Below are positions 37,159 through 45,698 of a stretch of DNA of 64,000 nt, piece by piece. The DNA lies in the NCBI GenBank assembly GCA_020686985.1, contig JAJEPU010000007.1, positions 35,167 through 99,166 of the forward strand, in the 5' to 3' direction. Within the stretch, counting starts at the first letter, position 1, and each line of letters begins with the position of its first letter. The notes beneath the pieces were generated by a model, which saw nothing but the letters and a program-made list of their open reading frames with translations, did not search any database and was not told where the DNA came from. The DNA comes from Brotaphodocola catenula (GTDB taxonomy: Bacteria; Bacillota; Clostridia; Lachnospirales; Lachnospiraceae). The position numbers and the translations under genes were made by a program.

Positions 37159-38724
37159 ATGAAAAAGATGAACTATTTATTTGTCGTCGCAATCTTGCTC
37201 AGTACTGTTTTGTTGGCGGGATTCGCCCCGAACGTGTTTTCCGTAGCGATTGTAGGCATCATGTGTCTGGTTCTGGTTGGAGGCATCATAAGTGGAATGG
37301 TACCGGTGATTCAGCTGATTGATGGACTGAAAAATGGAAGGGACAGTGTCCGCAGGTCTGCCGGGACGCAGGGCGAATCGGCATGGGTTGCAGCACTCGG
37401 AATGGAACACTTTTTTCAACAAAAGATGCTCGATGGTCTGTTTCAGGACTATCGTGAGAAAGTGCAGATGCAGAGAGAGACCGGTCAGATCATGAGCGAT
37501 GTCGACGAACTTATCAATGAGGACGTGTTGGCGCTTTACAGCTGGCGGGGGCTTAATGCACAGATTCCCGGCGTGCTGACAGGTCTTGGACTTCTCGGAA
37601 CGTTTATCGGTCTTCTGATGGGCCTGCGTGGTCTTGGTTTTGAGACAGTGGAGATGGCACTGAAAAGTGTACAGATTATTCTCGGAGGTATTGATATCGC
37701 CTTTTACACATCCATCTCGGGTGTGATTCTCTCTATTATATTTAATATTTCAAATAATATTCTGCGAAATATCATGAACCGGGAACTTGGTGTTTTTTTG
37801 GAAGAGTTCCATAAATATGTGATTCCGACAACGGAGGAACAGCGCTGTTATCAGGAGCGCAGAGAGATTCTTCAGATCATTGAACTTCTTGGTCGGCTTC
37901 CGAAAAATATGGGATATTCAGTTGCAAACGGTTCTGGAATCACGACAGATGTCTCAGACAAGGAACGCCTTCTGATGCCCCAGATCCTCGATGGACTGAA
38001 AAATGGAGAATTTTTATTTTATCTTCAGCCCCAGTATGAGCTCAACACGAAGAAACTTATCGGATCAGAGGCACTTGTGCGCTGGAATCATCCGACGCTC
38101 GGTGTGCTTGCTCCTTCAGTCTTCATCCCGATTTTGGAGAAGAATGGCTATATCACTAAACTTGATCAATACATCTGGGAGAGGGTCTGTGCGACTATCA
38201 GACAGTGGATTGATCAGGGAATGCGACCGCTTCCAATTTCTGTCAACGTGACGAAGACAGACATTCTGGCGATTGACGTTGCAGAGTTTTTCCTCGAGAT
38301 GCTCAAGAAATATCGGATTCCGCCGAAATACATCAGCATCAACATCGCAGAGAATGCTTACCTTGAGACACATGGGGCAGTTGCAGAGGTTGAGAAAAAG
38401 CTGATTCAGGCAGGATTTGGTGTGATTCTCGATGGATTTAACGGCGATTACATTGCACTCAACTCGATTGAACAGCTCTATACCGATATGTTGAAATTAG
38501 ATCTGCGCTACTTTGAGGATGGAGAGAAACTTGCATCTCTCGAGGGGATTTTTGAGCAGGCGAGAAACTTGAGATTGACTCTGAGTGCAGAGGGAATCGA
38601 GCGCATGGAACAGCTGACGATGCTCAGAAAATGCGGATGTACGGAAGGTCAGGGATATTATTTTTCCAGACCGCTTTCTGTCGCAGAATTTGAAAATCGA
38701 ATGAAGGTGGGACAGGGCGAATGA
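37159..38724 (+). CDS. MotA/TolQ/ExbB-like channel subunit fused to a degenerate EAL domain
   Basis: A 521-residue fusion. Residues 1-210 have four helices (about 5-22, 27-50, 134-157, 178-198). Helices 3 and 4 carry the MotA/ExbB/ZorA pattern: Pro138 then GLGLLGTFIGL, and Ala181-x-x-Thr184-Ser185 with a Gly. Residues about 265-515 form an EAL domain facing the cytoplasm. Glu304 (EAL), Asn363, Glu398, Asp425, Lys446, Glu478 and Gln498 are kept, but the usual glutamate before Glu398 is Asn395 and the second Asp of the DDFG motif is Gly426. It probably binds c-di-GMP without cleaving it. Its TGA overlaps the partner's ATG. Confidence 0.82.
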   Translation: MKKMNYLFVVAILLSTVLLAGFAPNVFSVAIVGIMCLVLVGGIISGMVPVIQLIDGLKNGRDSVRRSAGTQGESAWVAALGMEHFFQQKMLDGLFQDYREKVQMQRETGQIMSDVDELINEDVLALYSWRGLNAQIPGVLTGLGLLGTFIGLLMGLRGLGFETVEMALKSVQIILGGIDIAFYTSISGVILSIIFNISNNILRNIMNRELGVFLEEFHKYVIPTTEEQRCYQERREILQIIELLGRLPKNMGYSVANGSGITTDVSDKERLLMPQILDGLKNGEFLFYLQPQYELNTKKLIGSEALVRWNHPTLGVLAPSVFIPILEKNGYITKLDQYIWERVCATIRQWIDQGMRPLPISVNVTKTDILAIDVAEFFLEMLKKYRIPPKYISINIAENAYLETHGAVAEVEKKLIQAGFGVILDGFNGDYIALNSIEQLYTDMLKLDLRYFEDGEKLASLEGIFEQARNLRLTLSAEGIERMEQLTMLRKCGCTEGQGYYFSRPLSVAEFENRMKVGQGE

Positions 38725-40397
38725 AAAAGCGAGGAAAGGGACAGGACGAGGAATATAATTTTTGGCAACCGGCAGCCGATATGATGACGGCTCTGGTCTT
38801 TATCTTGATTCTTTTGGTGGCTCTTTTGGGACTCTATCTTTTAAATGACTATACCGATTATCACAAGAAAGAAGATATTATCAGCCGGGAATACTGGGTG
38901 GATCGCGGAACCGATGACGACTGGCATCGGGATCGTGACAACAACAGTGGCAGTGGAGGTGGAGAGGAAACCACGGAGCCGACGATGGAGACCGAGGAGA
39001 CGACAACCCAGTCGCCCGGTGGTGGCGGTGGCTGGTACGGATATGGATTTGATGAGGGAATCAAATCGGCTGTGCTTGCGGAGATTGTCGATGAGGAGAC
39101 CGGGAAAATCATTCCTATCGAGGGCGTTACCTTTGAGCTGTATGAGACGAACCGATCACTTCAGATTTTGAATACCTACTATCCGAACAAGATTTCTTAT
39201 CGGGATTTTTTGACGACTGACAAGGGGAATTTTTATCTTCCGGAAAAAGTCTTTCAGGGAGAGTATTATTTTCACGAGACAACGGAGCCGGAGGGCTATG
39301 ACTCGGCAGAGGATCAGTACTTTGGGATTCATGAATTCTATGACTGGTCCGATCCGTATCTTGTGAAGATTCCACTCTCCCCGTCAAGAAACATTATTTG
39401 TGTGCAGGTGAGCGATCAGGAGACCGGCGATTCTGTGATTGGGAGCCGATTTGTGATCACGGCGAAGGAAGATATCCAGACGCTTGACGGCACAATCCGT
39501 TACCGGAAGGGCGAGACAGTCGGAGAGATCGTCTGCAATGAGAATGGATACGGAGAGAGTGAGGAACTCTATCTTGGAACGTACAGTCTTCATGAGGAGC
39601 AGATTCCGGAGTACTATGCCGGAATGGCGGAGGATCTTGAGGCTGTGATCGAGAAGAAGACCGGGGAGAAACCGGAGGCACATGAGATTGAGGCAGAGAA
39701 GACGAAGATTCATATTAATCTCGTGGATGAGCGATACCCGCAGGTGACACTTGAGGGCGCAGAATTTCAGATCATGAAAAACTCTGATCTGTCATCCGCG
39801 CAGACTGTGCAGACCGATTCTCTCGGAAATATCATTTTGACGGATCTTGACAAGAATACGACGTATCACATCCGCCAGACGACGGCACCGGATGATTATC
39901 GCATCGATCAGACGGATCATGAGCTGACCGTAGATGCAGAGGGAAGGATTGACGGAGCCGTGCAGGCGGATCTTGCGCTGACGAACCGGATGCTTCGTGT
40001 GATGGTACAGGCGGTGGATGCCGTGTTCCGCAGAGGAAGTGCTGGTGTCAAGCTGGATCTCTATGACAGCCAGGATCAGCTGATTGATTCCTGGAGTGAG
40101 GATGGAAATGGACGGATGTTCACGGAGCTTTCAGAGGGAACTTACTATGTGAAGAGAGAGGGAGACTCCTCAAAACGCTATGAGTTTACTGTGAAAGATG
40201 AGGGGAATGTGCAGAACTGGAGAATCTCGGTTCTGACCTGGCAGAGCGTGGCAGTTCTTGGTGGAGCATTGATTGTATTTGTGGGCGTTCTGACAGGTGT
40301 CTACCTCGTTGTCAGAAAATTGTTTTCTCGTTCCGGAAAGAATTTTAAGAATAAGAAAGAGAAACTTTCGAAGACCTCTTCTGGAGAAAAGAAATAA
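38721..40397 (+). CDS. MotB/ExbD/ZorB-like subunit with SpaA/Cna-B-like extracellular modules
   Basis: A 558-residue protein. A short basic N-terminus leads into helix 1 (about 17-41) with Asp20 in PAADMMTAL, the place of the ion-carrying Asp of MotB, ExbD and ZorB. Outside follow an acidic Ser/Thr/Gly-rich linker (60-112), four SpaA/Cna-B-like beta modules (about 115-220, 224-328, 329-422, 424-503), a second helix (about 508-531) and a basic tail. No OmpA-like peptidoglycan domain and no LPXTG motif. It is translationally coupled to the channel-EAL gene, so the two very likely form one ion-driven motor. Confidence 0.78.
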   Translation: MKKRGKGQDEEYNFWQPAADMMTALVFILILLVALLGLYLLNDYTDYHKKEDIISREYWVDRGTDDDWHRDRDNNSGSGGGEETTEPTMETEETTTQSPGGGGGWYGYGFDEGIKSAVLAEIVDEETGKIIPIEGVTFELYETNRSLQILNTYYPNKISYRDFLTTDKGNFYLPEKVFQGEYYFHETTEPEGYDSAEDQYFGIHEFYDWSDPYLVKIPLSPSRNIICVQVSDQETGDSVIGSRFVITAKEDIQTLDGTIRYRKGETVGEIVCNENGYGESEELYLGTYSLHEEQIPEYYAGMAEDLEAVIEKKTGEKPEAHEIEAEKTKIHINLVDERYPQVTLEGAEFQIMKNSDLSSAQTVQTDSLGNIILTDLDKNTTYHIRQTTAPDDYRIDQTDHELTVDAEGRIDGAVQADLALTNRMLRVMVQAVDAVFRRGSAGVKLDLYDSQDQLIDSWSEDGNGRMFTELSEGTYYVKREGDSSKRYEFTVKDEGNVQNWRISVLTWQSVAVLGGALIVFVGVLTGVYLVVRKLFSRSGKNFKNKKEKLSKTSSGEKK

Positions 40398-40461
40398 CCG
40401 TGAACAACTGTAAAAAATCGTAAAAGTGGCAAGGAATGAATGGAGCGGAAAGCCAAAAATT

Positions 40462-42381
40462 ATGAGTGGAGTACAGATACGAGTAGGAGATTTGATTTAT
40501 GCGGTTGTGAAACGCTGGAAGATGGCAGTTATCATGGCGTTTATGGGGCTTGGATTTGGCATTGTGCTGAGCGGAATTTCCTACATTCAGGGAAGAAATA
40601 ACAATTATGAGATTCACGCGTCGATTGCGCTCACCTCGCAGTCGGCATCAGGAAATTTTTCCAACAATTCCGCCTATCCGGGACCGAATGACTTCTATCT
40701 CGCACAGGATCTCGTGGATGCGGCGGGATATGTGATGAAAAGCGATCGGGTGCTCGAGGAGGCGATTGAGAAGGCGGGAGTCATGGAGACGACGCCGAAA
40801 GACATCTCCAAAAATCTGACATTTTCCCGCTACAATGAGACGCAGATTGTGGAGATTGCGTTTCGATGGTGGGACGGCGAGAGTGGAATCCGTCTTTTAA
40901 ATGAAATTCTTGAGGTGTCAGCACAGACGCTTCCGGAGACGTTGATGATCGGTTCGGTTTCCGTGATTGATCAGCCGAATGTCAGCACCCGGACTGGTGG
41001 CGGAAAGATCACGGGACTCTGGGCGGTTTTAAGTGTGCTTGGGCTGTTTGCCGGAGCCGGAATGGCAGTTCTGGAACTCATTATGAGACCGACACTCTTA
41101 AACCTTAAGGATGTGGAGCAGATCTTTGGACTCGAGACGATCGGAATTATTCCGAAGGACGAGAGCTATTTTCAGAATAAGACAGAGCTACTTGAAAAGA
41201 CGGAGACAAACTCAGCAGTCGAGCAGAATTTTGCTTCCTCCGCCTACATTCTTCGCAACCGTCTTGGAAGCAGGGAGACACAGCACTGCTTCTACGTGAC
41301 TTCTGCCGGAGATGGAGAGGGAAAGAGTATTGTCTCGGCAAATCTTGCAATTCAGCTCTCCGATATGGAAAAGAAAGTACTTTTGATTGATCTGGATTTG
41401 AAGAATCCGAGTCTTGGCGGAATGTTTCTTCACAACGTAGATTACAGTCGAACGTTGAATGCATTGTATAAGGGAGAGGCGACGGAGCAGGAGGCAGTGA
41501 TCTCTCTGACCGGATATCTCGATTTCCTTCCGTCGGTACTTGAGCGAAATTCGATTCCGCTTGACGGAACACTGTTTGATTTTGTGAAGAAGATCTCTGA
41601 AAATTACGAGTATGTGATCATTGATGCGCCGGCGGTCGGTCAGGTGTCCGATACGCTGAGCTTGAATCAAATCGCGCATATGGTGCTGTTTGTGATTCGC
41701 TATGACACTGCCTCGATCTCAGAGATTCAGGATGCAATTGAGAAGCTCGACAAGTCCGGAATTGAGATTCTCGGAGCGATTGTCAATGCAAATCAGTCGC
41801 TCAAGGAGATGCACACGAGGAATACAAAGTCAGATTCTGTACCGAAGAAGGTTCGTACGGATGAGATTGCGAGAGACGGAAAAGACATTTCGATGCCGGT
41901 TGTGAAAGTTCCGGTTGTGACCAAGTCAGAGACAGTGGGGAGCGGATCGGAATTTAAGCGACACTTCTTAAAGAAATTCGGTACTAAAAAACAGGAAAAG
42001 AAAAATCATGGACATCAACAACCAAATCATCATCAACAGATATTTGATTTGAAGGCAGAAAAGATTGAATCCAGGCAGATTGATCCATTCAAGAGAAATT
42101 TGATGGAAGAACTGATGGGAGAAGAGCTTCTTCTCAATCCATCGACGCTTTCCGATGAGGAGGCTGTGGAGGCATTGATCCGGCTCGGAGCGGACGAGAG
42201 CTGGAAGAAGGCAAAGAAAGCCCAAAATTCTGAGAGTGAACAGCAGACAGATCCACAGAGCACGCAGGAGCAGAAAGCAACAGCATCGGAGAACGTGCAA
42301 GAAAATCCGCAGGATAACGGACTAGTAAGTACCGGATCAGAGAACGCGCAAGAGGACAATCAAGATGAACAGAAGAAGTGA
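40462..42381 (+). CDS. Wzz-type chain-length protein fused to a BY-kinase-like ATPase
   Basis: A 639-residue fusion, arranged as in proteobacterial Wzc. The Wzz domain lies between two helices (about 22-42 and 185-206), with a Wzz-type loop outside. The kinase-like domain has Walker A SAGDGEGKS (Lys288), Walker A' LLIDLDLKNP and Walker B IIDAPAV. It should control polymer length and Wzy/Wzx assembly. The long tail (from about 440) is Lys/His/Gln/Glu-rich and has no tyrosine, so the usual autophosphorylated Tyr cluster is missing. An alternative GTG start at 40426 lacks a ribosome-binding site. Confidence 0.85.
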   Translation: MSGVQIRVGDLIYAVVKRWKMAVIMAFMGLGFGIVLSGISYIQGRNNNYEIHASIALTSQSASGNFSNNSAYPGPNDFYLAQDLVDAAGYVMKSDRVLEEAIEKAGVMETTPKDISKNLTFSRYNETQIVEIAFRWWDGESGIRLLNEILEVSAQTLPETLMIGSVSVIDQPNVSTRTGGGKITGLWAVLSVLGLFAGAGMAVLELIMRPTLLNLKDVEQIFGLETIGIIPKDESYFQNKTELLEKTETNSAVEQNFASSAYILRNRLGSRETQHCFYVTSAGDGEGKSIVSANLAIQLSDMEKKVLLIDLDLKNPSLGGMFLHNVDYSRTLNALYKGEATEQEAVISLTGYLDFLPSVLERNSIPLDGTLFDFVKKISENYEYVIIDAPAVGQVSDTLSLNQIAHMVLFVIRYDTASISEIQDAIEKLDKSGIEILGAIVNANQSLKEMHTRNTKSDSVPKKVRTDEIARDGKDISMPVVKVPVVTKSETVGSGSEFKRHFLKKFGTKKQEKKNHGHQQPNHHQQIFDLKAEKIESRQIDPFKRNLMEELMGEELLLNPSTLSDEEAVEALIRLGADESWKKAKKAQNSESEQQTDPQSTQEQKATASENVQENPQDNGLVSTGSENAQEDNQDEQKK

Positions 42382-43707
42382 CGCGATTGAGCGAAGGCGG
42401 ATGGAGGCGGAACGTGGAAAGCGAAAGTTGATAACTGCTATGGTCGTCTTTGTCATTCTTGTCAGTCTCGGTTTTCCAGGAAAGTACACGGAGCTGTTTG
42501 GTGGCGGGATTTCTTCACTTGCAGAGTACGGCTCTTTTCTGATTCAAATTCTTATGATGGCACTTGCGGACGGAGATGGGATTCTTGACGGAAAAATCCT
42601 CGATCTCAAGTCGAAATACGGGGGTGTCTATCTGATGGCAGGCGTGTTTTTTCTGGATTCGATGCTTGTGACGCGTTATCCAAAAGAACAGATGATCTCC
42701 TGTGTGCGTTACACGACAACTATTCTGTTTGCGTTGTGGATGACGGATCACTATGAGCCGGAGCAGATTCTTCACCGGATCTGTTTCGCACAGATGATTT
42801 TCGTCATTTTTGTTTTGGCATTTATCGTGTTGAAACCAAACTCGGCATTTGTGCATGAGGTCGGAGATCACGATTTTGTCGGAATTCTTGAGACGAAAAA
42901 CAATGCCGGGGCGGAGCTCTCGCTCGGAATTCTTCTGGAACTTGTGTGGATGCGAATGCGTCTGCACGAGAAAAAAGAAATTCCGAGATGGAGTCTTTTG
43001 ATTCTGATGATTCAGATGGGACTCATTGTTCTGTGTAATGCGACTGGTGCGATTTTTGCAGTCTGCTTCCGGGATTTTATTTGTTTGTTATGGAAAAGCG
43101 TCTCGGGGCAGATAGAAGAATTTCTCTCGGTGTGTTTTATATCGTCGCGAGTGTTGGTTTCCTGATTACCGCGTTGACGATCCTCCCGATGTTTGCGCCG
43201 TTCTTTTATGCGATCGGAAAAGATCCGACAATCACGGGGCGAGTTCCACTCTGGAGGCAGGCGGTTCACGTCATGAGCACGAGCCATACTTTTACCGGAT
43301 ATGGGTTTGGAATGTTCTGGCGCGACCGGAGCGCAGTCGCACGCATGCACACGGCATTCCGGCGAAATTCCTTCATGGGAACGATGACGACGGGATGCCA
43401 CAATGTGCTGTTGGAGTTTTGGCTGAATGTCGGACTCTTTGGAGTAGCGTCGTATTTTGTGGCTCTTTTGTGGTCGATGAGTGGAGCAAGGCGAATGACG
43501 GAACAACAGTATGCGTTTAGTGCATCCTTTCTTCTCTGGTTTTTGATTATGGGATTGACAGAGCGATCAATGTCTACTTACGAATATCAGACGCTTTTTT
43601 TGTTTCTGACGATGGGAGTGGGATGCAACAAGCAGGCTCCGGAGCGAAATCGCAGAAACTACAGAAGACAGATCGGTCAAAATGCGGAGAGCATTGATAC
43701 TGAGTAA
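42365..43707 (+). pseudogene. O-antigen/EPS polymerase (Wzy-like), frameshifted
   Basis: Two overlapping frames encode successive halves of one polytopic protein. Frame one (42365-43165) gives about six helices and reads well to GAIFAVC near 43063. Frame two (open from 43039 to 43707) continues with helices and the Wzy_C-like GRVPLWRQA and TGYGFGMFWRD loops. A one-base loss near 43060-43090 (T-rich) explains the split. The second half lacks its own ribosome-binding site and ATG start. Joined length, about 445 residues, suits a Wzy polymerase. A sequencing error or phase-variable tract cannot be excluded. Confidence 0.75.
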
Positions 43708-43808
43708 GGGACAGGAAGAGCCGTGTAAGGATAAAATATAGAAGTAAGAACATAAAAAACTAGAGTAGCAAAAAGATAAAACAGAAGAAAGGCAGACACA
43801 AAAGAGAG

Positions 43809-44492
43809 ATGAATGTTACAGGAAGGGAATGGATGGAGGGAATTCTGATCGGAATTCTTCTCGTCGGAGGATATTTTGCGATACTTCAGGCGATGGGACG
43901 ACGAATCCGCGATCGGAACAGAATCCCCGCGCTTGCGCTTGTGTTGCTGTTTTTGTTTCTCTGTCTGGCGGGAGTCCTCTATATCGTCATGCAGGCATCG
44001 GGCGGAGTTGGGCAGATGCTGTTTGTGATGATGATGCTTATGGCGGTCTGTGTGATGGGAAGGATGGTCTGGTATCTTCTCTCGCATTTTGATCAGATTG
44101 ACAAGGGAATGCTTGCTCTGCTGATCACCTATGTGCTCGCGCTTCTCTACATCACGATTTTTTCGAGGGCGGGGGAGCATCAGGCATCGGTTCATCTTGA
44201 ACTCTTTGCAGGATTTTCAGAGGCATTTCGCACGCACAATATGGAGTCGATTCAGCACTTTTTCGCAAATATCGGGATGTTTGTGCCGTTTGGTGTTCTA
44301 TTTGTGCTGACACTTACGAAAAAACGGTGTTCGTACCATTCGGCGGTGCTGACCGGAGCGATGTTTTCCACGTTTATCGAGACGTTTCAGATGATTGCCC
44401 AGATCGGGCAATGCGATGTCGATGACATAGTCGCAAATACGCTCGGTACCCAGATCGGGTATCTGATCGGTGTCTTGTTTTTCAGAAGATGA
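43809..44492 (+). CDS. VanZ-like membrane protein
   Basis: A 227-residue protein with about six helices. The C-terminal half matches the VanZ family: NIGMFVPFGVLF, then FIETFQ and DVDDIVANTLGTQIGY. Family members occur in glycopeptide resistance and many surface-polymer clusters; their biochemical role is not settled. It lies within the EPS cluster after a 100-base A-rich spacer. Confidence 0.88.
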   Translation: MNVTGREWMEGILIGILLVGGYFAILQAMGRRIRDRNRIPALALVLLFLFLCLAGVLYIVMQASGGVGQMLFVMMMLMAVCVMGRMVWYLLSHFDQIDKGMLALLITYVLALLYITIFSRAGEHQASVHLELFAGFSEAFRTHNMESIQHFFANIGMFVPFGVLFVLTLTKKRCSYHSAVLTGAMFSTFIETFQMIAQIGQCDVDDIVANTLGTQIGYLIGVLFFRR

Positions 44493-44555
44493 TCGCTCAG
44501 ATCGGTCAGTGTGATGAGTATAAACAATTTTTCGAGTTTTAGGAGATGGATAGCT

Positions 44556-45698
44556 GTGAAAGTTTTGATGGTTGAATTTTATTTGCCGGAGAGTGTCTAT
44601 ACGCTGGAGCTTGCAAAAGAGTTGAGACATGAACACAATGTGGATCTGACGATCTTTTGCAGGGAAAATGCAGGAGCCGAGCTTGACGGTGTGAAGTGGA
44701 AGCGGGATTTTTATGCAGGTGGAAAGAAAAAATTCAAGGCGATTTTTGAGTACGGGAGAAGCCTTTTAAGGCTTAGACGGGAGATCACTTGCGGGCATTA
44801 TGATGTCGTCCATGTGCAGATGTTCAAGAATGCAAAGTATGAGATTCCGCTCTACTGTCGTGCGAAGAAACACTGCGGATTTCTCGTTCACACGGTGCAC
44901 AATCTTCTTCCGCACGAGGCGACAGCGGAAGACCGGGAACTTTATCAGAGGTTCTATGAGACCTGTGATCTTCTGATTGTTCACAATGAGCATTGCAAGA
45001 AATTGTTGATGGAAGAACACAAAATCTCGGAGAAGAAGATCTGTGTGACCCCACACGGAGCGTACACGCAGGTTCATGCGGGAGCGCAAGCGGGCAGAGT
45101 GCATCCGGATGGAAAAAAGCATTTTGTCCAGTTTGGTATCATGAGAAAGTACAAAGGAATTGATATTTTGCTTGAGGCAGTCTCAAAGATTCCGGAGGAG
45201 AAGCGGGAAAAACTTCAGATTGTGATTGCGGGAGCTCAGTTTCAGGCGATGGATCCGACGGACTATCAGGCACTTGCAGATCGACTTGGTGTTTCTGACT
45301 GTGTGACGATCCGAACCGGGCATGTTCCCGACCAGGAGCTTGATGAGCTGTTTGGAAATTCGGATTTTGCGCTGTTTCCGTATCGGAATATTTACGGAAG
45401 TGGGGCTCTCTTGATGGCATACAGTTATGGTCTTCCGGTGATTGCAAGCGATATTCCGGTCTTTCGGGAGGAGACGAAAGATGGAGAGACCGGAATCCTG
45501 TTTGCAAGTGAGAACCCGGAGGCACTGGGAAAAGCGATTCTTGAGGCAATGGAGTGGTCACAGACGAGATACGAGGAATGTCAGGAGCGAATTGGAGATC
45601 TCGTGAAGGAAACATATAGCTGGAAACGCTCGGCGAAGATTTTGGCGGAGGCATATCAAAGACAATGGGAGAAAACGAAAAAAAGAGTCGATCGGTGA
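44556..45698 (+). CDS. GT4-family glycosyltransferase
   Basis: A 380-residue GT-B glycosyltransferase. The N-terminal Rossmann domain begins at the GTG start (VKVLMVEFYLPES), which has AGGAG at ten bases; an in-frame ATG at 44511 lacks one. The C-terminal domain carries GIMRKYKGIDILLEA and PYRNIYGSGALLMAYSYGLPVIAS, with the nucleotide-sugar-binding ExxxxxxxE region represented by GSGALLMAYSYG rather than a clear first Glu. It transfers a sugar to the lipid-linked EPS unit. It overlaps the flippase gene by 34 bases. Confidence 0.9.
   Translation: MKVLMVEFYLPESVYTLELAKELRHEHNVDLTIFCRENAGAELDGVKWKRDFYAGGKKKFKAIFEYGRSLLRLRREITCGHYDVVHVQMFKNAKYEIPLYCRAKKHCGFLVHTVHNLLPHEATAEDRELYQRFYETCDLLIVHNEHCKKLLMEEHKISEKKICVTPHGAYTQVHAGAQAGRVHPDGKKHFVQFGIMRKYKGIDILLEAVSKIPEEKREKLQIVIAGAQFQAMDPTDYQALADRLGVSDCVTIRTGHVPDQELDELFGNSDFALFPYRNIYGSGALLMAYSYGLPVIASDIPVFREETKDGETGILFASENPEALGKAILEAMEWSQTRYEECQERIGDLVKETYSWKRSAKILAEAYQRQWEKTKKRVDR

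Noticed and set aside
37159..40397. Zorya phage-defence system
   Set aside because: ZorAB-like helices are present, but there is no ZorC, ZorD or ZorE, and the pair sits in an EPS cluster with EAL and Cna-B-like domains.
38721..40397. Sortase-anchored pilin or adhesin
   Set aside because: The C-terminus has no LPXTG-like motif, no sortase gene is nearby, and the N-terminal helix carries the motor Asp instead of a signal peptide.
43039..43165. Programmed -1 frameshift in the Wzy gene
   Set aside because: No X-XXY-YYZ heptamer in the zero frame and no clear downstream pseudoknot; a one-base deletion is simpler.
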